A stretch of DNA of 10,693 nucleotides from JAEXNA01 sp050486105 (GCA_050486105.1 JBJHCR010000234.1:1-10693); one strand, 5' to 3'; counted from the first letter of the stretch, positions 1 to 7,230 are shown. Program-made: numbers and translations. Notes: a model not told the origin generated them from the sequence alone.

Positions 1-553
1 TGCGCACGTTTTCGGTCTGCTGAACGGTCTGGAGGTCAAAAATGTCTCTAGCGATGGTTCGCTTTGGTGTTTGATTTGACATAGGACCGGTCCCGTGGGC
101 CGAATTGGTGATCACCGGGGGGGTGATGTCCGGGTTGCTCAAGACCCGTTGAGTCCGATAGAGCGTGTTGTCATTGTTGTGGTCAATGTAGTAGCACAAT
201 ACCGAGGACCAAAGGATCCTTCCTCCACTGTCGTAAGAAACTTGATTTTCCGAATCCTTTGGAGAGCCGAAGGAGATTCCGGTGTACGGGGAGTCGGGAT
301 GGCTAAATTGTCGAAACGAGAAGGCCGCACCCTCGGAAAGGTCTGCACTCAACCACCTGAGCCCCAAAAGGAGAGTTCGTTGGGTTTCGGATTGGCTTCG
401 GACTTTAAAGTAGAATCGATTTCCATAGGCGATCAACCCCCACACTTGAAGCATCATGAGCCCTACCAGAGAGGAGGCTACGATCAACTCCAGCAGAGTT
501 GCGCCTCTGCTTGCTCCCTTGTCCCTCGAGGTCGACTTGTTGATGGTAGGCAT
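1..553 (-). CDS. Prepilin-type (PulJ/PilW-like) minor pilin or pseudopilin, partial
   Basis: The gene starts at ATG 553-551 and runs off the left edge, so the C-terminus is missing; about 184 residues are visible. Residues 1-17 form a hydrophilic, basic leader ending in SRG, followed by ATLLELIVASSLVGLMML. This is a type III (prepilin peptidase) signal with cleavage after Gly17, Ala at +1 instead of the usual Phe, and the conserved Glu at +5. The following hydrophobic helix and a segment like LGLRWLSADLSEG fit the PulJ/PilW (GspJ-like) minor pseudopilins. These sit in the inner membrane and join the tip of a type II secretion pseudopilus or type IV pilus. The ATG overlaps the stop of the preceding prepilin gene by one base (TAATG), so translation is probably coupled. 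The C-terminal part is divergent, so the J/W assignment rests on the N-terminus, the length and the gene order. Confidence 0.8.
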   Translation of the reverse strand, partial: MPTINKSTSRDKGASRGATLLELIVASSLVGLMMLQVWGLIAYGNRFYFKVRSQSETQRTLLLGLRWLSADLSEGAAFSFRQFSHPDSPYTGISFGSPKDSENQVSYDSGGRILWSSVLCYYIDHNNDNTLYRTQRVLSNPDITPPVITNSAHGTGPMSNQTPKRTIARDIFDLQTVQQTENVR

Positions 554-1026
554 TAGTTTGTCCCCGCCACGAAGGACTCGAGGAGCACTTCTCCGGTCTT
601 TGTGGTGTCATCCCAGGTTACTCTAACCACGATTCTTCTGAGTCGGTCGTCAGAGGTCGCGCCTTCTTCAAAGACCTCGCGTGTCACCCGATAGAGAACG
701 ATTTGCTCGTCCCACTGATCGGCCGGGCCAGTTTTCCTCCGATTCTCGTTGACGATCTCTATATCCTCAAGCTCCTCGGCTCCGTCTTCACTAACTGAGA
801 GTTGCTCGTAGCCCTCGCTGATCGCCTCCTCCATGATCTGTTCGGCCAAGTAGGTGGCCACCAGCAAGTGGCGAGACTTCTCCACTGCTCGAACTTGCAT
901 CCCCCAGACTCCCAGAAAAGAGACAGAAATTCCGGCAAAGATGAAACTGGCGATGATTACTTCAAGCAAGTTGAAGCCGCCCTGGCCGAGTTTAGACAGG
1001 ACTCGACGATCGGTTTCTGTGATCAT
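553..1026 (-). CDS. Prepilin-type (PilV/GspI-like) minor pilin or pseudopilin
   Basis: This is a 157-residue protein when started at ATG 1026-1024. Residues 1-17 (MITETDRRVLSKLGQGG) are the leader, and the mature chain would begin FNLLEVIIASFIFAGISV, with Phe at +1 and Glu at +5, a textbook prepilin peptidase site. The remaining ~120 residues form an acidic globular domain ending RIVVRVTWDD..., the C-terminal strand pattern usual in PilV/GspI proteins. It should be inserted in the inner membrane and assembled as a minor component of a pilus or pseudopilus. The 1026 start is preferred because it gives a 17-residue leader, exactly as long as that of the next gene. An in-frame ATG at 1122 overlaps the ATPase stop (ATGA) and has AAAGG six bases upstream, but would give an unusually long 49-residue leader. 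The stop overlaps the ATG of the next prepilin gene by one base. Confidence 0.83.
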   Translation of the reverse strand: MITETDRRVLSKLGQGGFNLLEVIIASFIFAGISVSFLGVWGMQVRAVEKSRHLLVATYLAEQIMEEAISEGYEQLSVSEDGAEELEDIEIVNENRRKTGPADQWDEQIVLYRVTREVFEEGATSDDRLRRIVVRVTWDDTTKTGEVLLESFVAGTN

Positions 1027-1118
1027 TGACCAGCTCAATCGTTTCTTACGGTTCTTGGTGCAGGCTCCACTCAATGAGTCTATCAGGTAATTCTTCCGTT
1101 GGCCAACTCGGAGACAGG

Positions 1119-2795
1119 TCATTCTTGACCTTTGCGAAGCTGCAAAACTGTGTTCATCGAGCGATAGAGTCGCCATCGTGTCGATTCTGCCAATATCGGG
1201 AGATCGGGTTTTTTTCGGTAGAGTTCTTGCTTGCCCAAATCGGCAGCTATCGTCCCGTTATTCATCACCAAGAAACGATCGCAAACCTTAAGCAACCAGT
1301 CTACTTGGTGGTCGATGAGGACCACGGTCCGCTGCTCGCTTCGCCAAGTGGTCAGGGCTTGCTCCAAGGTGCTCAGGCCTTCAAAGTCTAGTCGAGCGGT
1401 GGGTTCATCGAGTATCTGTATAGGCGCATCACTATACCAGCCCAAGGCAATGGCCAACAGGGTCTTCTTGGAGGCGGAGAGTTCTCTAGGGTGGATCTCC
1501 AGGCTGCCCTCCAAATCGAACAGCTCGGCTGAGAGTAGCAGTCTTTCTTTCGCTAGAGATTCCTCAAAACCTAAGAACTCTCCACTAATGAGAAATTCTT
1601 CGCGAACGCTGCTACCGAGAAACAACTCCTCAGGGTCTTGAAAGGTGTAGTGCAGGTCGCGAGCCAGAGCGGCCAGACTAGGCCTCGATACTCGCTCATG
1701 GCCGAGGTGAACCGAGCCCGAAGAGACTTCTAGCAAGCCTCTCAAGGCCTTTGCTAAAGTTGTCTTCCCTGACCCGTTGGGCCCCATGATCCCTAGCCAT
1801 TCTCCCGGATGAACTTTGAGATCGACAGACGCCAGTATGGGCTTGTCGAGGCTTGCATCAGAGTAACTCACCCTTTCCAGGGTCAAGGGCCCGGCGACAG
1901 AATCGGACCGGGTATCCACATCGGGTGGAGAGGCCTCTAGGTTGCCCAGCACCATCTTGATCTGTTCTGGGCTCCAGGTGTTGAAGAATTCTTCTGGGTT
2001 TTGATCCTGGTCGAAGAAATCTAGCGGCACCTTGAGTTCGCGCTCGAGTTGCTGCTGTTTCGGCAGACAAGAGCCGGCGGAATTTTCTTGATAGAGCTGC
2101 GCCAAAGTCCTTTCTGTGACGGGGGACATACTCTCCGGGTTTGGGAGGGAGAAGAAACGATCGCACCAGCGCACCTCTTCAAGTTGACTGCTGCTCCAGA
2201 CAGCGACCATACGACGTTCCTCGAGCATCCCTTGTATGGCCTCCCGGATGAGCCTACGATTGGCTGGGTCGAGTTTTGAAGTGGGTTCATCTAGCAGCAG
2301 AACCATGGGCTGACGGGCCCAGACCGCAGCTAAGCAGACCAACTGCTGCTCGCCTCCGGACAACCTTCCCGGTTGGGACTTCGAAAGATGGCCTAGGTGG
2401 AAGCGGTCCAAGGCTTCCTCTACTCTTCGGCGGCGTTCTAAATCGCTGAGACTGGAGCCGGCCAGACTCCAACCGATCTCATCTTCAACCGACTCCGCAA
2501 CTCCAGTGAGGAAAAGCAGGGGGTCGGCACTCAGGTATCCGAAACAGCGAACTTGTTCGCTCGGGGACAGTGTTCGCACAGCCCGATTATCCAGAAACAA
2601 GTCCCCTTGAACCAATCCTCCAAGGGGACTTGGATGGAGCCCGGCCAGTATTTGAATGATGCTACTTTTCCCAGCACCCGAGGGACCCACGAAGGCTACT
2701 GATTGCCCCCCGGAAACGATCATCTCAAACGAGTGAAAAAGGGGCATCGAGCCTGGATACCTGAAGCTTTTTAGGTGCAGCCTCAGGTCCACCAT
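1119..2795 (-). CDS. ECF transporter ATPase with two fused nucleotide-binding domains (EcfA-EcfA')
   Basis: A 558-residue cytoplasmic ATPase that would power an energy-coupling-factor vitamin or metal importer. Domain 1 (about 1-225) has Walker A GPSGAGKS (37-44), signature LSGGEQQ (145-151) and Walker B VLLLDEPT (165-172). Domain 2 (about 303-525) has Walker A GPNGSGKTT (338-346), Q-loop YTFQDP (383-388), Walker B ILDEPT (461-466) and H-loop His496. Domain 1 has Ala90 where the Q-loop Gln belongs and Ser202 where the switch His belongs, while domain 2 has signature LSASKKT. All three losses fall in the same composite site. The ATG at 2795 is chosen because the ABC fold starts at once (MVDLRLHLKSF); an upstream in-frame ATG at 2906 would add 37 unconvincing residues and extend the overlap with the upstream gene. 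The chosen start overlaps the S-T gene by 13 bases. The substrate cannot be read from the ATPase. Confidence 0.9.
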   Translation of the reverse strand: MVDLRLHLKSFRYPGSMPLFHSFEMIVSGGQSVAFVGPSGAGKSSIIQILAGLHPSPLGGLVQGDLFLDNRAVRTLSPSEQVRCFGYLSADPLLFLTGVAESVEDEIGWSLAGSSLSDLERRRRVEEALDRFHLGHLSKSQPGRLSGGEQQLVCLAAVWARQPMVLLLDEPTSKLDPANRRLIREAIQGMLEERRMVAVWSSSQLEEVRWCDRFFSLPNPESMSPVTERTLAQLYQENSAGSCLPKQQQLERELKVPLDFFDQDQNPEEFFNTWSPEQIKMVLGNLEASPPDVDTRSDSVAGPLTLERVSYSDASLDKPILASVDLKVHPGEWLGIMGPNGSGKTTLAKALRGLLEVSSGSVHLGHERVSRPSLAALARDLHYTFQDPEELFLGSSVREEFLISGEFLGFEESLAKERLLLSAELFDLEGSLEIHPRELSASKKTLLAIALGWYSDAPIQILDEPTARLDFEGLSTLEQALTTWRSEQRTVVLIDHQVDWLLKVCDRFLVMNNGTIAADLGKQELYRKKPDLPILAESTRWRLYRSMNTVLQLRKGQE

Positions 2796-4204
2796 AAGTA
2801 TCCCAGGCAAAGCAAGAGTTGCCCCAGAAGCATAAGGTTGGCGAAAAGCGAAGTCGATCTCGGGGCGGTTTCCCTCCCGCCCCCCTTGCCGACGTCCTTT
2901 CTGCACAGGAATCCCCGACTTTGGAGATTGGCGGCCCGCGCAGGTAACTCCCCAAAGTAGCTGCCAAGAGTTGGTATCAAGGTCGCATACAGTCGATGAA
3001 TCCGGGTCTTGAGGTTTCCTCCGACAAACGACAGCCCCCTGGCTTCTTGGGCCAACTTAATACGGGCGAATCGAGATTGAAGTTCGGGGACCAGAGTGGC
3101 GGCTCCCAGCAGGCAGTAGATCAAGGGATAGGGGACCCTGAACCGGGTCAAGAAACTGGTGGCAGAATTCAAGTCGGTTGATGAGCAGCAAACAAGGGCT
3201 AGGAACACCGCAGCGGAAATTTTGAGAATGAGGTGTTGGGCATACCTCAGGCCATCCAAGGAGAAGTCGAGTCCAGCAAATGGGACCGTGCCCGAGGCCT
3301 CTGATCCGAACAAGCCGTGGATAGCTATCAAGGATAGGCAAAGAGGAGCCACCAGGATGGCGCTTGTTTTCAGCGCCCGAAGGCACACAGCTGGAGCCAG
3401 GACGGTTTGATAAGCAATGATTATGACCAGCAGGGAGGCACCGGACTTGAGATCACTGCTGACGGAGACCGCTAGAAACGAAACCAGGTACGCCAAGATC
3501 TTGAGGCCAAAGGAGGCGGCATGGAGAGTTGAGGTCCTGCTCATTGCCAGGCGCGAAGCTGGTCTGAGTTTGATTTCGGGCTGGGAGCGCGGGCATCGTG
3601 CTTGAGGTTGGGGACGGTAGACCCTTTGAGACGCCACCCGAGTGCTCGCATTCCTGGGTCCCAAGGGGAAAGGGGTAAGACTTCGATGAGGTAGGGAGCG
3701 AAGAGCTAGAGAAATCATCAAGAAGGTGAAAGCTTTGTCTATGGGGTCAACTAAGATACCTTGCAAGAAAGCAGCTTCCAAGGCCGATTTTCCGTCGGCC
3801 CGGAAAAGAGCAACCAGCAGGTCGGTGCCTCCCCCTGTCACCCCACCAAACATGAGGGTGGCGATTGGGGCAGCGAGAGCGGCGGAGAATGTTCCCGTCG
3901 CGATGCCCCAAACGAGTGCCGTAGGAAGGCGCCGAAAAGCTCCTCGTCGAGCCGCCCACCCAGCGCAAAGTCCCACCAGACAAGCGACTGGAAAAAAGGG
4001 AAAGGCCGTGGGACTGGTGAGAGTCAACAGCAGGACTCCCAGAGCTCCGGCCAGAGCCGCAGGACCCGGACCGAGGAGCGCTGCGGTCAAAACTGTGCCC
4101 ACCGAGTCCAGATACAAGGTAATTTTAAACACTGCGACCAGTCCGCCGAGAGTCAGGTTGAGCGCTACCGCGAGGGTGAGCAATGTCCAGCCTTGCGTGC
4201 CCAA
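2783..4204 (-). CDS. ECF transporter S component fused to T component (EcfS-EcfT)
   Basis: A 473-residue integral membrane protein. Residues 1-180 are hydrophobic, with motifs of ECF substrate-binding S components: KITLYLDSVGT (27-37), LLGPGPAALAGALG (43-56), TSPTAFPF (63-70), FGGVTGGGTDLL (119-130) and DPIDKAFTFL (153-162). Residues 182-220 are a basic, Pro/Ser-rich linker. Residues 221-473 look like EcfT: the entry RTSTLHAASFGLKIL, several membrane helices, and the two coupling motifs that contact the ATPases, ARG (388-390) and SRG (429-431). S captures the substrate and T transmits ATPase movement. The start is TTG 4204-4202, preceded by GAAGG with seven bases between; no ATG lies nearby in frame. 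An internal ATG at 3544 (residue 221) has no visible ribosome binding site, so a true fusion is more likely than two genes. Substrate unknown; no riboswitch was seen upstream. Confidence 0.82.
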   Translation of the reverse strand: MGTQGWTLLTLAVALNLTLGGLVAVFKITLYLDSVGTVLTAALLGPGPAALAGALGVLLLTLTSPTAFPFFPVACLVGLCAGWAARRGAFRRLPTALVWGIATGTFSAALAAPIATLMFGGVTGGGTDLLVALFRADGKSALEAAFLQGILVDPIDKAFTFLMISLALRSLPHRSLTPFPLGPRNASTRVASQRVYRPQPQARCPRSQPEIKLRPASRLAMSRTSTLHAASFGLKILAYLVSFLAVSVSSDLKSGASLLVIIIAYQTVLAPAVCLRALKTSAILVAPLCLSLIAIHGLFGSEASGTVPFAGLDFSLDGLRYAQHLILKISAAVFLALVCCSSTDLNSATSFLTRFRVPYPLIYCLLGAATLVPELQSRFARIKLAQEARGLSFVGGNLKTRIHRLYATLIPTLGSYFGELPARAANLQSRGFLCRKDVGKGGGRETAPRSTSLFANLMLLGQLLLCLGYLWWT

Positions 4205-4224
4205 AAGCTTGCCTTCAGCTCACT
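4205..4224 (-). promoter_or_regulatory. Ribosome binding site supporting the TTG start of the ECF S-T gene
   Basis: Reading on the minus strand, the 20-base gap between the SHOCT-protein stop and the S-T gene holds GAAGG followed by CAAGCTT and then TTG. The spacing of seven bases is normal and decides for the TTG start at 4204, since no ATG or GTG in frame has comparable support. Confidence 0.6.
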
Positions 4225-5844
4225 CTAGCCCGAGCGGAGCTTCTTCTCTAGGCGACTCTTCTCATTGTAATAATCCTCGCGGGTCAACTCGCCGGCGATA
4301 TATCGCATCCTCAACTTCTCTAAGGCCTCACCGGGATCCGGTTCATCGGCCGAGTGCGGAGGAGCGGTAGGTTTGGTCTTTTCGATACTCCTTTGAACGA
4401 CCGATAGAGTCTCACCGGTCGACCGGCCAGAGGACTTGGGTACGGAAAAGCCTTGAACTCGCTCTCGGGGCGGGGTGGGTGGCGGCGACTCAGGAGCAGG
4501 TGTCGGAGTCGGCCGATTCGCCGGGGGTTGCAATGGGCTTCTGAGAGCCTCGGGTGCTACGGCTCGGACTGGGGCCTGTGGAGTCGGGGAGTCCAGAGTC
4601 TCCAAGGCCAAGACCGATGGGGTGGGAGGGGGCGGTGAAACGGACGGCGGCTGAGGACGAGGGGGCAAGAGATTTGCTGGCAGCTCGCCGGAAGGCAAGA
4701 ACGATCCACTCTCCTCGATAGAAGGAAAGCCCTGGGCTAAACGACTTCTCTGTTCGATCTCTTGGGCCGCTTGAATCGCTCTTTGATCCTGGGAAATCAG
4801 TGAGTCGGCTTGGTTCTCAAGGGCGGTTGCTCGTTGGCTTTCACCGAGGAGTTGCCAACGTTTGGCGTCGATGGGAAGCGCATCCAAGTCGGTGTGATGT
4901 ACCCGGAGCTTGCCGCCCTGATAGGTCACTAACTCGATGGACTCTCGAGGGTTGAAATGGACCATGAATTGGATGCCCAGTTTGCGTAAGGGGTCCAGGC
5001 TCACTTCGGTGACGATCTTATTCCTGAAGTCCTTGACGATCAGGGTTTGGCCGATCTTGCTGAGAAAGACCACCAAATTCTTGGTCAGATGAATCACCCG
5101 AGATTCTTTGGGATAGGAAACTAAGAACCGCTCCTGAGCATAGGTCCAAATTACGAAGGCTCTTCGACCATCGCGCTCCATACCGAAACCTATGGACCCG
5201 TTCGCCGTGAGGAATCGGTCCCGGGAGAGTCGCCCCTCCATGACAAACTCACTGACCACCGACTCGTCGAGGACATCGATCAAGCGAACAGTGGAGCGGC
5301 CGTCTCGGTCTCGCTCAAGGACCGAAAGAAAACCAAAATCTGCCGAGGTCCACCATACCAACCCGGCGCTCGTTCTCGGATCGACCACGGTTTCGTAATA
5401 ACAGTTGGAACTTCGGCCTGACCAGCGACTCAAGACGAAGCGGTGTAGGGTTGGGCCGACGTCGGCCTGAGCAGACTTTTGTCCCAAGAGTCGCTTGAGC
5501 TTAGAAGAGAATTTCTGGGCCGGGACAACCTGTTCGAAGGCCACCTGCTCGCCGTCGGCCTTCACCGCGAAGCCCTTTAAGGTTCCTCCTTCTGGTGACC
5601 CGTCCAGGGACGCCACGGCTTGACACCTTTCCGCGCGGACTCCCTTCTCTAGCCGCAACCGGAAGACTCCTTCATCGGATCTGAAGAAGCAGTCCCCGTT
5701 ATCGGCCAAAGTGATCAACTCTCCAGCCATGCGATCGTGCACTCGGTGGGTGATCTTTAGGTAGCTGTCACGATAGACATAGAGCCGACCGGGCTCTCGG
5801 ACCCCGAAGTATTCCGAGCTATTTGAAGCATAAATTTGAGTCAT
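4225..5844 (-). CDS. Propeller-like protein with proline-rich tether and C-terminal SHOCT motif
   Basis: A 539-residue protein with no signal peptide or membrane segment, so probably cytoplasmic. Residues 1-325 are rich in short hydrophobic strands separated by turns (for example ITLADNGDCFF, LVWWTSADFGFLSVLE, RRAFVIWTYAQERFLVSY, ESIELVTYQGGKLRV), suggesting a WD40-like beta-propeller; this is inference, as repeats are too degenerate to count by eye. Residues about 330-372 are charged, Gln/Glu/Ala-rich and probably helical. Residues 393-459 are very rich in proline and would form an extended tether. Residues 503-539 (from DPGEALEKLRMRYIAGELT) match the SHOCT pattern of two short helices with a Gly-Glu-Leu-Thr turn, commonly found at protein C-termini as an oligomerisation or docking element. 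It is the first gene of the ECF/prepilin run, ending 20 bases before the S-T gene. Its function is unknown. ATG 5844 has only a distant GAGG. Confidence 0.75.
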   Translation of the reverse strand: MTQIYASNSSEYFGVREPGRLYVYRDSYLKITHRVHDRMAGELITLADNGDCFFRSDEGVFRLRLEKGVRAERCQAVASLDGSPEGGTLKGFAVKADGEQVAFEQVVPAQKFSSKLKRLLGQKSAQADVGPTLHRFVLSRWSGRSSNCYYETVVDPRTSAGLVWWTSADFGFLSVLERDRDGRSTVRLIDVLDESVVSEFVMEGRLSRDRFLTANGSIGFGMERDGRRAFVIWTYAQERFLVSYPKESRVIHLTKNLVVFLSKIGQTLIVKDFRNKIVTEVSLDPLRKLGIQFMVHFNPRESIELVTYQGGKLRVHHTDLDALPIDAKRWQLLGESQRATALENQADSLISQDQRAIQAAQEIEQRSRLAQGFPSIEESGSFLPSGELPANLLPPRPQPPSVSPPPPTPSVLALETLDSPTPQAPVRAVAPEALRSPLQPPANRPTPTPAPESPPPTPPRERVQGFSVPKSSGRSTGETLSVVQRSIEKTKPTAPPHSADEPDPGEALEKLRMRYIAGELTREDYYNEKSRLEKKLRSG

Positions 5845-5957
5845 CTAGAGGGTTGTTCCTCTGTCCTAGTGCTAAGCAGGAGAAGCGCTCGAAAAGTGTA
5901 AGCGCTTCCCAGAAAGAATCTTTGCCCCATCGCGGGAGCCTTCCTTCCGGAGCCTAT
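5845..5957. promoter_or_regulatory. Divergent intergenic region, probable back-to-back promoters, with inverted repeat
   Basis: This 113-base gap separates the start of the minus-strand SHOCT/ECF/prepilin run from the plus-strand ligase-like gene, so promoters for both must lie here or just inside the genes. No convincing -35/-10 pair can be picked by eye in either direction. A perfect inverted repeat, GAAGCGCT (5882-5889) and AGCGCTTC (5901-5908), has an 11-base spacer and could be an operator. A smaller one, AGAGG (5847-5851) and CCTCT (5858-5862), lies just upstream of the minus-strand ATG and could fold over its only GAGG. GGAG at 5949-5952, five bases before ATG 5958, is a good ribosome binding site for the plus-strand gene. 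Confidence 0.5.
5882..5908. repeat. Perfect 8-base inverted repeat GAAGCGCT-N11-AGCGCTTC
   Basis: The two arms at 5882-5889 and 5901-5908 are exact reverse complements. The 19-base centre-to-centre distance is about two helical turns, as in binding sites for dimeric regulators. No T-run follows on either strand, and it lies at gene starts rather than ends, so it is not a terminator. Confidence 0.5.
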
Positions 5958-7226
5958 ATGTCAAAACTTTTCGCGCTTCTCGCCCCAGTCGCTCTCGGGG
6001 CTGCCGCCCTCGAATTTGCCGGAATGAGGGTCGGCGATTGCCGGGTTGCCCTGCGGACCGACCGGATCACCGATAAAACCATCTTCTACGCCGATGATAA
6101 TCGGGCCTGTCTGAGATTTTCTATCCCCATGAAGAACACCGGCCGCCAGCAAGCCCTGGTTATCGATGCTCGCCCCGTTCTTCAGCCTGTTGGGGAGAGC
6201 TTTTCCGAACTGCAACCGGTGCTCAGATGGATCAACCTGGAGGCCCCTCGTCAAGACGGGTACTGGGAGGCGCACATCATCAAGGCCGGCAAAGATTTGA
6301 TGACTGTCGTTGAGATTTGGTTGGCGGCAGCGGACTTGAAGGAAAGATTGAAGTCCCTCGAGCTTTTCAGGGTCGATCTCCACTATAAGTTCTACTGTCG
6401 GACTCCTTTGAAGTATCGAAAAGAAGAGCTGGTTTTTCGGCTGGACAGTTTCGACGAGGTTTCCAGGCTACCCGTCCTAGATCCCCCGAAAGAGTCGCCA
6501 TCGCAACCCAAGAAAAAGGCCGATCCGGCAACCCAAGTCCTTCCTCTAAAGACCGCACTTTTGCGCCCCGGAGACGATTTGGTGCAGGTGATCAAGGCCG
6601 CCACCGAGGGAATAGGGCAGCCCGGTGACTTGGTGGCCGTCGCGGAGACGGTAGTGGCTATCGTGCAAGGTCGCTTGGTTTATTGTGAAGACATCGACCC
6701 CGGATATTTCGCCACCCGATTGAATCGACTGTTCGATATGAATAGTTCGATGTCGTCTCCCTACGCATTGGAGATGGCCATAAGGGAAGTTGGTCTTCCG
6801 AAGATCCTGCTTGCGACGGCCGCCGGAATCGTAGGGAAGCTTCGGGGGCAATCCGGGGAATTCTACCGTATCGCTGGGCGAGGAGTGGCTACCATCGACG
6901 ACTGCACGGGGACTCTTCCGCCATTCGATAAGCATGTCGTTATGGGCCCCGCCCGTGGTGATCAGTTAGTCAGCAGCCTGAAAGCGGCCACCGGTTTTGA
7001 GATTGCCGTGGTTGACGCAAACGATCTGGGTAAGGTTGATGTCCTGCACCTTTCAGACCCCTCCCGTCAGAGCGCAGTGGTGGAAGCTCTCAAGCCCAAC
7101 CCCCAGGGTAACGCCGGAGAAATGACGCCTTTGGTGCTGATTCGTAAGGGCTTCCAAGCTGCTCCAAGTGCCAACGGGGGGACAAACTCGTCTAAGGCCA
7201 ACGAAAGCGAAACCGCTGGAACCTAA
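5958..7226 (+). CDS. Membrane-anchored F420-0:gamma-glutamyl ligase-like protein
   Basis: A 422-residue protein. Residues 4-22 (LFALLAPVALGAAALEFAG) form one hydrophobic segment, either a membrane anchor or an uncleaved signal. Residues about 25-170 are a beta-rich domain with a GYWEAHIIKAGK motif (101-112). Residues about 198-398 match the F420-0:gamma-glutamyl ligase (CofE-like) fold: LLRPGDDLVQVI (201-212), PGDLVAVAETVVAIVQGRL (222-240), IDDCTGTLPPFDKHVVMGP (313-331), VVDANDLGKVDVL (351-363) and NPQGNAGEMTPLVLIR (381-396). The same architecture is known to me in uncharacterised cyanobacterial proteins. CofE adds glutamates to coenzyme F420-0, but this anchored subfamily has no proven reaction and I see no other F420 gene here, so the substrate is open. 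ATG 5958 has GGAG five bases upstream; an in-frame ATG at 5823 would overlap the divergent gene and is rejected. The end converges on the PilZ gene with a four-base gap. Confidence 0.75.
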   Translation: MSKLFALLAPVALGAAALEFAGMRVGDCRVALRTDRITDKTIFYADDNRACLRFSIPMKNTGRQQALVIDARPVLQPVGESFSELQPVLRWINLEAPRQDGYWEAHIIKAGKDLMTVVEIWLAAADLKERLKSLELFRVDLHYKFYCRTPLKYRKEELVFRLDSFDEVSRLPVLDPPKESPSQPKKKADPATQVLPLKTALLRPGDDLVQVIKAATEGIGQPGDLVAVAETVVAIVQGRLVYCEDIDPGYFATRLNRLFDMNSSMSSPYALEMAIREVGLPKILLATAAGIVGKLRGQSGEFYRIAGRGVATIDDCTGTLPPFDKHVVMGPARGDQLVSSLKAATGFEIAVVDANDLGKVDVLHLSDPSRQSAVVEALKPNPQGNAGEMTPLVLIRKGFQAAPSANGGTNSSKANESETAGT

Positions 7227-7230
7227 GGGC

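Noticed and set aside
95..556. Plus-strand open frame of 153 codons over the left-edge prepilin gene.
   Set aside because: The opposite strand encodes a clear prepilin with leader and Glu+5; the plus frame has no recognisable motif.
1119..1215. A run of seven A on the minus strand (1209-1215) read as CGA AAA AAA in the ATPase; a -1 slip would enter the prepilin frame, which is open, and fuse the two proteins.
   Set aside because: The heptamer is formally slippery, but fusing a cytoplasmic ATPase ahead of a prepilin leader makes no functional sense, and I see no obvious stimulatory hairpin just downstream. It is probably chance.
3726..4370. Long plus-strand open frame of 214 codons.
   Set aside because: It lies antisense to the S-T and SHOCT genes, has Ser/Arg/Pro-rich composition typical of shadow frames and matches no family.
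5823..5957. N-terminal extension of the ligase-like protein from ATG 5823.
   Set aside because: It would overlap the start of the divergent gene, reads as low-complexity Ser/Lys, and the ATG at 5958 has a good GGAG and begins a hydrophobic anchor.
4134..5957. Riboswitch upstream of the ECF genes that would name the transported vitamin.
   Set aside because: The S-T gene has only a 20-base leader, and the 113-base region at the head of the run shows no conserved cobalamin, TPP or FMN riboswitch core that I can recognise.
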